Source: Bizionia sp.
Lineage (GTDB): Bacteria > Bacteroidota > Bacteroidia > Flavobacteriales > Flavobacteriaceae
Length of the DNA stretch: 5,377 nucleotides
Assembly: GCA_018067115.1 (NCBI GenBank)
Contig: JAGPVI010000210.1
Span: forward strand, 1 to 5,377
Direction: 5' to 3'
Shown here piece by piece: positions 1 through 5,377 of the stretch (position 1 is its first letter; the number at the start of each line of letters is the position of its first letter). Below the pieces are notes generated by a model. The model saw only the letters and a list, made by a program, of their open reading frames with translations. It made no database searches and was not told where the DNA came from. Made by a program: the position numbers and the translations under genes.

Positions 1-594
1 CTGATTTTCTTCCCCCACTAAAGAGCCTGCTTCTGGAGAATAGCCAAGCACGGCACCTAAGCTTCTAAAAAAAGAGCCGTGACCTTGAGCCCTTAATTCT
101 TGGTTTAAAAATTCTTCTTGTAAACTTTTTAATGCCGAGCCTATATACATAACCGTATGATTCCGTTCTGTTAAAACATTAGAAAACACAGCGTCTAATG
201 CCTTCGGGTTCTTTACTCGTATACAATATAATCCCGGTGCGTCTGGGATATCATTTTCACTTGATAGAATAGGTTTAAAATTCTTTTCATTCACTAAGAC
301 TTTCATTAACAAGTTAGAATCGGACCCAATACTATCCACAGAAACTCTGTTTTGATTTGGGCCAGCATTTCTAGAAGAGATTCTTGTATTGCTATTTAAA
401 GAGATAATACTTTTCGTAGTTGTAAAAAGCTGAGGATAATTTTTAACACGAGCTACAATTTGGTTATTTTTTAATTTAGAACCATCCTTGTTGGCATACC
501 AATTATTGGCATTTAAAACTTCTGCAATTTCTGAAGCCTTTAACGATTTTCCTGTTTGCAACAACGCGTGCTGTATCGCTTCATGTAAAGTCAT
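1..594 (-). CDS. HARE-HTH / GIY-YIG nuclease-like fusion protein, N-terminal part
   Basis: Reading leftward from ATG at 594-592, the frame stays open for 198 codons to the window edge, so the C-terminus is missing. An in-frame TAA at 600-598 makes this the earliest possible ATG. Residues 1-66 (starting MTLHEAIQHALLQTGKSLKA, with NNWYANKDGSKLKNNQIVARV following) resemble the HARE-HTH winged-helix domain, a DNA-binding module known from fusions to restriction and DNA-modification enzymes. A polar linker at about 67-115 leads into a GIY-YIG-like domain: PGLY at 120-123, MYIG at 149-152, then QELRAQGHGSFFRSLGAVLGY at about 165-185, typical of a GIY-YIG subfamily I recall from Bacteroidota. The residues where the lysine and arginine of the active-site motif are expected read Ser153 and Glu161, so cleavage activity is doubtful. 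Role (DNA repair, restriction or regulation) is unknown. The domain calls are by eye; the fusion is fairly secure, the function is not. Confidence 0.8.
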   Translation of the reverse strand, partial: MTLHEAIQHALLQTGKSLKASEIAEVLNANNWYANKDGSKLKNNQIVARVKNYPQLFTTTKSIISLNSNTRISSRNAGPNQNRVSVDSIGSDSNLLMKVLVNEKNFKPILSSENDIPDAPGLYCIRVKNPKALDAVFSNVLTERNHTVMYIGSALKSLQEEFLNQELRAQGHGSFFRSLGAVLGYSPEAGSLVGEENQ

Positions 595-657
595 AATTTA
601 TATTTTTGAATTTAGTCTGTAATTAAATTTTCGGTTGTACTTCCCTTTATAAGTCGA

Positions 658-665
658 CAAAGTTA
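658..665 (-). promoter_or_regulatory. candidate -7 promoter element for the HARE-HTH/GIY-YIG gene
   Basis: On the minus strand this reads TAACTTTG, which fits the Bacteroidota -7 consensus TAnnTTTG. It is the only match between the start codon at 594 and this point, and would give a leader of roughly 55-60 nt. There is no clean TTG at the expected -33 distance (the area reads TTTTAGAC), so support is one-sided. Confidence 0.4.
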
Positions 666-1177
666 CAATAAATGCGCTTTGTAAGTCTAAAACTGATATG
701 TAAAACCACTAAAATTACATCTTTTTTTAAACTCTCACTATTTATAGGATCCGTTTTAAATTTATAAAAAAATAAAAATAAAAGCCATTTTACTCCGTAT
801 TTACCAAGAGTATAGCACTTTAAAGCTCTAATAAAAGTAAGAACAATTGAAAATTGATTGTCCTCGAACTCCCTAAGAGTCAATAGCACATTAACAGTTT
901 TTATAAGTTTGCGACGTCGTTATTCTACAAATTTAGTAAATACTACCCAAATATAAAACTCTAATTCCCCGACACGAGATACCAGTATATAGTGAATTCT
1001 TAAAGAAATAGAGGACTATATTATTACGTTATAGTGCTCTAAAACTTACTGTGTCACTCAAGGAGAGCAAAACTAAGGTTAATACATCTAGCATTAAAAC
1101 TTGGCAACATTAATCTAAATTCAAATACTCCTTCTTGAGTTGTTATACCGATTGCTCGATATTTTATATTAATAACG

Positions 1178-1211
1178 TTCAAAATATAAACAGAAATTTT
1201 ATAGTTTTGAA
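1178..1211 (-). terminator. AT-rich hairpin immediately after mnmE, possible weak terminator
   Basis: The left arm 1178-1190 (TTCAAAATATAAA) pairs with the right arm 1198-1211 (TTTATAGTTTTGAA) over 13 base pairs with one bulged base (1204) and a 7-base loop. It begins two bases beyond the mnmE stop codon. Only one G:C pair is present and no long U-run follows on the mnmE strand, so it is not a classic intrinsic terminator. It may end or protect the mnmE transcript, or be chance in AT-rich DNA. Confidence 0.35.
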
Positions 1212-1213
1212 AC

Positions 1214-1231
1214 TTACTTTCCAATACAGAA
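1214..1231 (-). other. mnmE 3' end resembling the SGI1-type attB core
   Basis: The last 18 bases of mnmE (TTCTGTATTGGAAAGTAA) encode FCIGK plus the stop. From memory, Salmonella genomic island 1 and related elements integrate into the 3' end of trmE/mnmE at an 18-bp core TTCTGTATYGGKAAGTAA; this copy differs at one position (A for K). The match largely follows from the conserved peptide, so it shows potential only. No integrase gene and no second full copy are in the window. Confidence 0.3.
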
Positions 1232-2605
1232 ATTAGCGAATATATTTCCTAGTAATTCATCGTTGGTTACCTGCCCTGTAATTTCCCCAAAATGATACAA
1301 AGCTTGCCTAATATCTATCGCTAATAAATCTCCAGAAATACCGCTTTCTAATCCGTATTTCACTTTTTCAATCTCTTCAAAAGCTTTTAATAATGAAGAG
1401 TAATGACGTGTGTTGGTTACAATAGTTTCATTGTTTCTTAAAGCGCCTGTGTTTACAAAACTAATCAGTTTATCTTTTAACGCTTCCACTCCTTCGCCTG
1501 TTTTAGCAGATAATAAGTGAACGTCTTCAAATTCAGACTGTAAGCGTTCTAATTCATCAGCATTTAGGGTGTCTACTTTATTAGCGATTATTACCATCGG
1601 TTTTAATGGTAATCGGTTTTTAATTTTCTCAATTTCTACTTTTAAACGCGCTGCTTCCGTTTTAAATTCTAGAGCCGAAAACAACAAAACAACCACTTGC
1701 GCTTGCTCCATCTTTTCGAACGTTTTCTTGATTCCAATACTTTCAACAACATCTTTGGTTTCGCGTATTCCTGCGGTATCTATAAACCTAAAACCAATAC
1801 CCTTTATTACCAATTCGTCTTCAATAGTATCTCTTGTTGTACCTGCAATCTCACTAACAATGGCACGTTCTTCATTTAATAAAGCATTAAGCAAAGTAGA
1901 TTTCCCCACGTTTGGCTCCCCAACAATAGCGACTGGAATTCCGTTTTTTATTACGTTCCCCACAGCAAAAGAATCTATTAAACGACGTAATACCATTCCA
2001 ATACGCTGCACCAGCGCATTAAATTCTGAACGATCTGCAAACTCTACATCTTCCTCGGCAAAATCAAGTTCTAACTCTATAAGCGACGCAAAATTTAATA
2101 GCTCTTCTCGTAACTTCGATATTTCGCTAGAAAACCCACCACGCATTTGTTGCATTGCAATTTGGTGAGACGCTTCATTATCACTAGAAATTAAATCGGC
2201 TACTGCTTCTGCCTGACTTAAATCTAATTTACCATTTAAAAAAGCACGCAAAGTAAACTCTCCTGCATCGGCCATTCGGCAACCTTTTCTTAATAATAAC
2301 TGAATAATTTCTTGCTGAATATAAATAGAACCGTGACAAGAAATTTCAACAATATCTTCACCCGTATACGAGTTAGGGTTCTTAAAAACAGACACCAAAA
2401 CCTCATCTATGGTCCGTTTATCGTCCATAATATGACCTAAGTGAAGGGTATGCGTTTTCTGTTTTATAAGGGATTTATTTGCTGTTACAGACCTAAAACA
2501 GGAGTCTGAAATAGTAATAGCATCCACACCAGAAACGCGAATAATGGCAACTGCTCCAGCACCAGAAGCGGTAGCAAGAGCGACAATAGTATCGTTATAA
2601 ATCAT
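1214..2605 (-). CDS. mnmE: tRNA uridine-5-carboxymethylaminomethyl(34) synthesis GTPase MnmE
   Basis: Complete 463-residue protein, the usual MnmE/TrmE length. MnmE works with MnmG to place a (carboxymethyl)aminomethyl group on C5 of wobble uridine 34 in certain tRNAs, using a methylene-tetrahydrofolate-derived carbon, FAD from MnmG and GTP hydrolysis; it is cytoplasmic. The N-terminal folate-binding domain (about 1-118) starts MIYNDTIVALATASGAGAVA. The helical domain follows, interrupted by a G domain at about 215-375: P-loop GEPNVGKS (229-236), G2 loop GTTRD (255-259), DTAG (276-279) followed by the catalytic-type Glu282, and NKVD (342-345). The C-terminus is the invariant FCIGK (459-463), with Cys460 needed for modification in the family. 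All key residues are intact. It is transcribed divergently from the lipoprotein gene, with a -7 box so close to the ATG that the mRNA may be leaderless. Its partner mnmG is not in the window. Confidence 0.98.
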   Translation of the reverse strand: MIYNDTIVALATASGAGAVAIIRVSGVDAITISDSCFRSVTANKSLIKQKTHTLHLGHIMDDKRTIDEVLVSVFKNPNSYTGEDIVEISCHGSIYIQQEIIQLLLRKGCRMADAGEFTLRAFLNGKLDLSQAEAVADLISSDNEASHQIAMQQMRGGFSSEISKLREELLNFASLIELELDFAEEDVEFADRSEFNALVQRIGMVLRRLIDSFAVGNVIKNGIPVAIVGEPNVGKSTLLNALLNEERAIVSEIAGTTRDTIEDELVIKGIGFRFIDTAGIRETKDVVESIGIKKTFEKMEQAQVVVLLFSALEFKTEAARLKVEIEKIKNRLPLKPMVIIANKVDTLNADELERLQSEFEDVHLLSAKTGEGVEALKDKLISFVNTGALRNNETIVTNTRHYSSLLKAFEEIEKVKYGLESGISGDLLAIDIRQALYHFGEITGQVTNDELLGNIFANFCIGK

Positions 2606-2609
2606 ATGG

Positions 2610-2645
2610 CAAAAATACTAAATTGAAAAGAGATAAAACTCAAAA
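2610..2645 (-). promoter_or_regulatory. mnmE: candidate mnmE promoter giving a leaderless transcript
   Basis: On the minus strand, a -7 box TATTTTTG (2617-2610) fits TAnnTTTG, and a TTTTG at 2645-2641 lies 23 bases upstream, at the long end of the spacing reported for the -33 TTG element. The -7 box ends only four bases before the mnmE ATG (2605-2603), so transcription would begin at or within a base or two of the start codon. It is the only TAnnTTTG match on this strand in the 112-base gap. Confidence 0.5.
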
Positions 2646-2683
2646 GGTTTTGCCAAAATTTTAGGGCTCTACATTTTATCTGT

Positions 2684-2691
2684 TATATTTG
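2684..2691 (+). promoter_or_regulatory. candidate -7 promoter element for the DUF4369-TlpA lipoprotein gene
   Basis: TATATTTG matches the Bacteroidota -7 consensus exactly and lies 26 bases before the ATG at 2718, predicting a leader of about 20 nt. No TTG lies at the preferred distance upstream; the nearest (2650-2652) is 31 bases away, so the -33 half is weak. The leader is AT-rich with no Shine-Dalgarno sequence, usual for the group. Confidence 0.5.
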
Positions 2692-2717
2692 TTTTTAAAT
2701 ATAAATTTAACACCATT

Positions 2718-3860
2718 ATGATTAAAAAAATAACGCTTTTAAGTCTTGTTCTTTTAGGCTTTTCTTGTGGAAAACAAAATACGGGTTACGAAATTAACGC
2801 CTCTATCGATTCGTCTTTAAACGATCAAATAGCTAGAATCCATTCTATTTACGACGTTCAGAATAAGGTAATAGACACGGCACTTATTAAGGATGGCGCA
2901 TTCAAATTTGAAGGAAGCGTAGAGTCTCCAAATGGTTACTACATTACTATAGAAACCCTAAAAGGTGTCATTCCTATTATTCTTGAAAATGAGGAGATAA
3001 CTATAGAGGTTTACAAAGATAGTTTACAGGCTTCTAAAATAACAGGAAGTAAACAAAACGATTATGTATTACAATATAATACAAGTAATACAGAATTAAG
3101 AGACTTTAATATCGATTTACGTGAGCGCTTTAAAACTGCTCAAATGGCCAGAGATTCAGAAGCTGTTGCCGCGGTAAAGCAGTCTTATGACAGTATTATG
3201 GTGGAAGCCGTAAAAAAGGACAAAGCGTTTATTAAAAACAATAACGATGCTATAATTTCTGGTATCACTTTAGAGCGTTTGGTAAAGATGAATCAAATTG
3301 AAGAGCCTGAATTCAACGCACTTTATGAAGGATTATCTGAAAACGTTAAGAAGTCTGAAGCGGTTAAAAATGCAAAAACAACAATTGCAACAAAGGACCA
3401 GCCTAAAACCGTAACGCCTAATGCAACGGGAGCAATTAATATTGGTAGTAAAGCGCCTAATTTCTCTGGGTTTACCCCAGAAGGAAACCCAATGGCTCTT
3501 ACTGACATAAAGGCTAAAGTAACCGTTATCGATTTTTGGGCGTCCTGGTGCAGACCGTGTCGTGTGGAAAACCCAAACGTAGTAAAAATGTACAATAAGT
3601 ATAATAGTAAAGGCCTAGAAATTATTGGCGTTTCACTAGATAAAGCATCGCAAAAAGACCGTTGGATTAAAGCGATTGAAGATGATAAATTAACGTGGCC
3701 ACAGGTGTCTAATTTAGAAGGTTGGAAAGAACCTATCGCTGTTCAATACGGTGTGCGTTCTATTCCTGCTACCGTTATATTAGACGAAAACGGAATAGTA
3801 GTAGCAAAAAATTTAAGAGGTCAGCAATTAGAAGATAAAGTTGCCGAGTTATTACAATAA
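2718..3860 (+). CDS. DUF4369-TlpA family thioredoxin-fold lipoprotein (thiol:disulfide oxidoreductase)
   Basis: Complete, 380 residues. The N-terminus MIKKITLLSLVLLGFSCGK is a lipoprotein signal with lipobox LGFSC, so Cys17 should be lipidated and the protein anchored facing the periplasm. Residues about 24-115 resemble DUF4369, a beta-rich domain found in Bacteroidota before thioredoxin domains. About 120-220 is a charged, mainly helical stretch, followed by a Lys/Thr/Pro/Asn linker (to about 240). The C-terminal TlpA/ResA-like redoxin domain (243-380) starts IGSKAPNFSGF, has the active site WASWCRPC with Cys278 and Cys281, and the cis-proline loop SIPATVIL with Pro350. These show a working dithiol site. 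The family reduces or isomerises disulfides of exported proteins, for example in cytochrome c maturation or stress; the partner here is unknown. No acidic run follows Cys17, so surface export is not indicated. It stands alone, ended by the hairpin at 3892-3922. Confidence 0.93.
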   Translation: MIKKITLLSLVLLGFSCGKQNTGYEINASIDSSLNDQIARIHSIYDVQNKVIDTALIKDGAFKFEGSVESPNGYYITIETLKGVIPIILENEEITIEVYKDSLQASKITGSKQNDYVLQYNTSNTELRDFNIDLRERFKTAQMARDSEAVAAVKQSYDSIMVEAVKKDKAFIKNNNDAIISGITLERLVKMNQIEEPEFNALYEGLSENVKKSEAVKNAKTTIATKDQPKTVTPNATGAINIGSKAPNFSGFTPEGNPMALTDIKAKVTVIDFWASWCRPCRVENPNVVKMYNKYNSKGLEIIGVSLDKASQKDRWIKAIEDDKLTWPQVSNLEGWKEPIAVQYGVRSIPATVILDENGIVVAKNLRGQQLEDKVAELLQ

Positions 3861-3891
3861 GAAAGTGATTAGAATAACACCTTCAATGCCT

Positions 3892-3922
3892 AAAAAAAGC
3901 CTGCAATTTGTAGGCTTTTTTT
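3892..3922. terminator. bidirectional intrinsic terminator between convergent genes
   Basis: A 13-bp stem (3892-3904 with 3910-3922, one G:T pair) closes a 5-base loop AATTT. The core AAGCCTGC/GTAGGCTT is preceded by seven A and followed by a run of eight T, so it provides a U-tract in both directions. It lies 31 bases past the lipoprotein stop and 5 bases past the rhomboid stop (3930-3928), and should end both transcripts. Confidence 0.9.
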
Positions 3923-3927
3923 TATAT

Positions 3928-4599
3928 CTACAACTTGCCAGTTTTTTTCATAGCAAACAAAATAACGATCGGTAAGGCCAATAGTAATGTTACCGCCAAG
4001 TTTACTGTAAGCAACCAACTTGCTAAAAACAAGGTGAACACATAACCACCAATAGCACCACCAAAGTGAGCATCGTGACCTATATTATCTGTGTTCCTTT
4101 TCATTGCGTAAATAGTATACAACATATAACCAATTCCTAATAGATACCCTTTTATCCCTAAATCGAAATCACCTATTCGAGACGGTAAAAAGATAAAATA
4201 ATATTTTAATTCTGGTCCTAAAACAATCGCCGAGTATAGAACCCCGGTTACTGCCCCACTAGCGCCAACTGCTGTGTAATTATAATCGTTTTTATTAAAA
4301 TAAAGAGACAATAGACTTCCTGCTATTAAACTCCCAAAATACACTACTAAAAACCCCAATTGCCCTACACCATCAATCACTTGATTGGCAAATAGAAATA
4401 ACCCGAACATATTCATAAATAAATGGGTCGGGGTCGTATGCAGAAACCCAGAACTTAGCATTCTATATTTCTCTCCGCGCTGTATAGCGCCAACATTAAA
4501 CTTGTACTTTTCGAAAAAAGCATAATCATTAAATCCTTTATATGAAAAAAGCGCATTTACTACGATTAAAATAATAGTAATGCTATTTAAATTGCCCAT
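3928..4599 (-). CDS. rhomboid family intramembrane serine protease
   Basis: Complete, 223 residues, short and almost entirely membrane-embedded. Rhomboids cleave transmembrane segments of other membrane proteins inside the bilayer, using a Ser-His dyad. Predicted membrane helices by eye: 5-20, 58-76, 81-101, 111-128, 147-166, 177-197 and probably 199-216, giving a six-helix core plus a possible seventh. The catalytic serine is Ser114 in GASGA (112-116) on the fourth helix; the catalytic histidine is His178 in HDAHFGG (175-181) on the sixth. The second-helix signature HTTPTHLFMNM supplies His59 and Asn63 for the oxyanion site. The loop motif WR appears as Tyr45-Arg46. All catalytic residues are present, so the enzyme should be active; substrates cannot be read from the sequence. 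It is convergent with the lipoprotein gene and divergent from the acyltransferase gene, probably monocistronic. Confidence 0.95.
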   Translation of the reverse strand: MGNLNSITIILIVVNALFSYKGFNDYAFFEKYKFNVGAIQRGEKYRMLSSGFLHTTPTHLFMNMFGLFLFANQVIDGVGQLGFLVVYFGSLIAGSLLSLYFNKNDYNYTAVGASGAVTGVLYSAIVLGPELKYYFIFLPSRIGDFDLGIKGYLLGIGYMLYTIYAMKRNTDNIGHDAHFGGAIGGYVFTLFLASWLLTVNLAVTLLLALPIVILFAMKKTGKL

Positions 4600-4619
4600 C
4601 GACTTCTTTAAGTTTGTTT

Positions 4620-4627
4620 CAAATATA
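4620..4627 (-). promoter_or_regulatory. candidate -7 element for the rhomboid gene
   Basis: On the minus strand this reads TATATTTG, an exact TAnnTTTG match, 20 bases before the rhomboid ATG (4599-4597), predicting a leader of about 15 nt. No TTG lies at the ideal -33 position. It is the mirror image of the box at 4631-4638, three bases away. Confidence 0.5.
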
Positions 4628-4630
4628 ACA

Positions 4631-4638
4631 TATATTTG
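4631..4638 (+). promoter_or_regulatory. candidate -7 element for the acyltransferase gene
   Basis: TATATTTG matches TAnnTTTG exactly and lies 24 bases before the ATG at 4663, predicting a leader of under 20 nt. A TTTG at 4613-4616 is the only -33-like sequence, but the 14-base spacing is shorter than usual. Its own upstream half would overlap the opposed rhomboid promoter. Confidence 0.5.
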
Positions 4639-4662
4639 CTTTTGTAAAATTAAAACTAATTA

Positions 4663-5377
4663 ATGCAATTTATAGCCTACATTATAATTTATCCATTACT
4701 ATGGTTAATTTCCAGTCTCCCTTTTAAGTTACTCTACGCATTTTCAGATGTATTGTACTTTTTTGTCTATAAAATTTTTGGCTACCGAACAGCTGTGGTT
4801 AAAGAAAATTTAAATTTGGTGTTTCCTGAAAAATCAGATGCTGAGATCAAAGTTATTATGCGTAAATTCTATCATCATTTATGTGATATGATAGTTGAAG
4901 CCGTGAAATCATTGACCATTTCTAAAAAAGAGATGCAAAAACGATTCACCTTCACTAATATTGAAGAATTAAGACAACACGAAGAAAACAACCGAAGTGT
5001 CATTTTAATGTGCGCTCATTACGGTAGCTGGGAATGGATTTTTGTATTACAAACCTATGTAGAATCTAAAGGCTATGCAGTTTATAAACGTTTAGGAAAT
5101 CCGTATTTTGATAAATTAGTAAAACGGATTCGTGCCAAGTTTAATTCGTACTTAATCACCACTAAAGAAACCGCTGTAGCTCTTCTTACCGCTAAGAGAA
5201 ATAACGAATTAACAATAAACGGCTTTGTGTCCGATCAATCTCCAAAACCCTACAAAGCGCACCATTGGCAAAATTTTATGGGTATTAAAGTTCCCGTTCA
5301 TACAGGTGCCGAATTTTTAGCGAAACGCTTTGATATGTCTGTTGTGTTTTTTGGCGTAAAGCGTGTTAAAAGAGGCT
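4663..5377 (+). CDS. LpxL/HtrB-type lysophospholipid / lipid A acyltransferase, N-terminal part
   Basis: Open from ATG at 4663 through 238 codons to the window edge; the C-terminus is missing, probably some 50-60 residues given the family's usual length near 290-300. An in-frame TAA at 4657-4659 makes this the first possible ATG. The N-terminus has hydrophobic segments at 3-20 and 23-40, a membrane anchor. The catalytic HX4E motif is in AHYGSWEW (His119, Glu124). Other family landmarks are KENLNLVFPE (47-56), YKRLGNPYFDKL (141-152) and FVSDQSP (188-194), followed by FMGIKVPVHTGAEFLA. Known members move an acyl chain from acyl-ACP to a lipid A precursor at the inner face of the inner membrane; some Bacteroidota paralogues acylate other lipids or pigments, so the exact acceptor is uncertain. 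Residues needed for activity in the visible part are intact. It is transcribed divergently from the rhomboid gene, 63 bases away. Confidence 0.92.
   Translation, partial: MQFIAYIIIYPLLWLISSLPFKLLYAFSDVLYFFVYKIFGYRTAVVKENLNLVFPEKSDAEIKVIMRKFYHHLCDMIVEAVKSLTISKKEMQKRFTFTNIEELRQHEENNRSVILMCAHYGSWEWIFVLQTYVESKGYAVYKRLGNPYFDKLVKRIRAKFNSYLITTKETAVALLTAKRNNELTINGFVSDQSPKPYKAHHWQNFMGIKVPVHTGAEFLAKRFDMSVVFFGVKRVKRG

Larger units (their letters stand above)
595..1213. other. 620-base gene-poor interval between mnmE and the HARE-HTH gene
   Basis: I find no convincing gene here. One minus-strand frame is open from 889 to 647 (80 codons from a GTG), but its product matches nothing I recognise, is rich in Phe, Leu and Lys as expected from AT-rich DNA, and has no good ribosome-binding or family signal. 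A second minus-strand frame (1248-1057) overlaps the mnmE end and has only a late ATG. No tRNA-like cloverleaf, CRISPR repeat or IS end was seen. The interval holds a candidate promoter (658-665) and an AT-rich hairpin (1178-1211). It is longer than the other gaps in the window (67 to 112 bases), so it could be the site of a decayed gene or a past insertion. Confidence 0.6.

Noticed and set aside
647..889. 80-codon open frame on the minus strand starting at GTG
   Set aside because: No recognisable domain, composition typical of translated AT-rich spacer (Phe, Leu, Lys, Ile), no ATG start and no clear promoter; kept only as part of the gap description.
1056..1140. 7-base inverted repeat ACTCAAG / CTTGAGT as possible ends of a small mobile element
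   Set aside because: Arms are too short, do not extend outward, and no target-site duplication flanks them.
1042..1218. 9-base direct repeat AAACTTACT at 1042-1050 and 1210-1218, the second overlapping the mnmE stop
   Set aside because: Considered as an att or target-site duplication, but the similarity does not extend beyond 9 bases and does not cover the 18-bp mnmE core, so it may be chance.
1057..1248. 64-codon open stretch on the minus strand overlapping the end of mnmE in another frame
   Set aside because: The only ATG (1110-1108) leaves 18 codons, the rest would need a TTG start inside mnmE, and no family resemblance is visible.
1569..2168. 199-codon open frame on the plus strand inside mnmE
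   Set aside because: It lies wholly antisense to the conserved G domain and helical region of mnmE; Ser/Thr/Asn-rich translation is the expected shadow of the real gene. The same applies to the shorter frame at 1697-1879.
3323..3595. 90-codon open frame on the minus strand inside the lipoprotein gene
   Set aside because: Antisense to the conserved thioredoxin domain with no independent support.
1..5377. Possible defence or multi-gene novel system
   Set aside because: Only the left-edge HARE-HTH/GIY-YIG gene could belong to one; it is partial, its other neighbours lie outside the window, and the remaining genes are ordinary housekeeping and envelope functions with separate promoters.

Overview
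This window looks like chromosomal DNA from a member of the Bacteroidota, most likely the Flavobacteriaceae. The DNA is AT-rich. The start codons have no clear Shine-Dalgarno sequences, and several genes are preceded by the Bacteroidota -7 element TAnnTTTG. The proteins also fit: an MnmE with a flavobacterial-looking sequence, a DUF4369-TlpA lipoprotein, a small rhomboid protease and an LpxL/HtrB-type acyltransferase. The assignment rests on recognised sequence character, not on a database search.

Layout from left to right: (1) 1-594, minus strand, the N-terminal 198 residues of a HARE-HTH/GIY-YIG fusion protein that runs off the left edge. (2) 595-1213, about 620 bases with no gene I can support; it holds a candidate promoter for the first gene and an AT-rich hairpin directly behind mnmE. 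(3) 1214-2605, minus strand, complete mnmE (tRNA uridine-34 modification GTPase). (4) 2606-2717, a divergent promoter region. (5) 2718-3860, plus strand, a thioredoxin-fold lipoprotein. (6) 3892-3922, a bidirectional terminator between convergent genes. (7) 3928-4599, minus strand, a rhomboid intramembrane protease. (8) 4600-4662, a short divergent promoter region in which two opposed -7 boxes form a perfect palindrome. (9) 4663-5377, plus strand, an acyltransferase cut by the right edge.

No two genes form an obvious operon. From mnmE rightward the strand alternates at each gene, and the 620-base gap separates mnmE from the HARE-HTH gene. Three genes (lipoprotein, rhomboid, acyltransferase) act at the cell envelope, but nothing in the sequence ties them into one pathway. 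This is mainly an ordinary housekeeping stretch. The points most worth a second look are the altered GIY-YIG active site, the mnmE 3' end matching an SGI1-type attachment core next to a gene-poor gap, the apparently leaderless mnmE promoter, and the palindromic divergent promoter. I do not see a clear novel multi-gene system.
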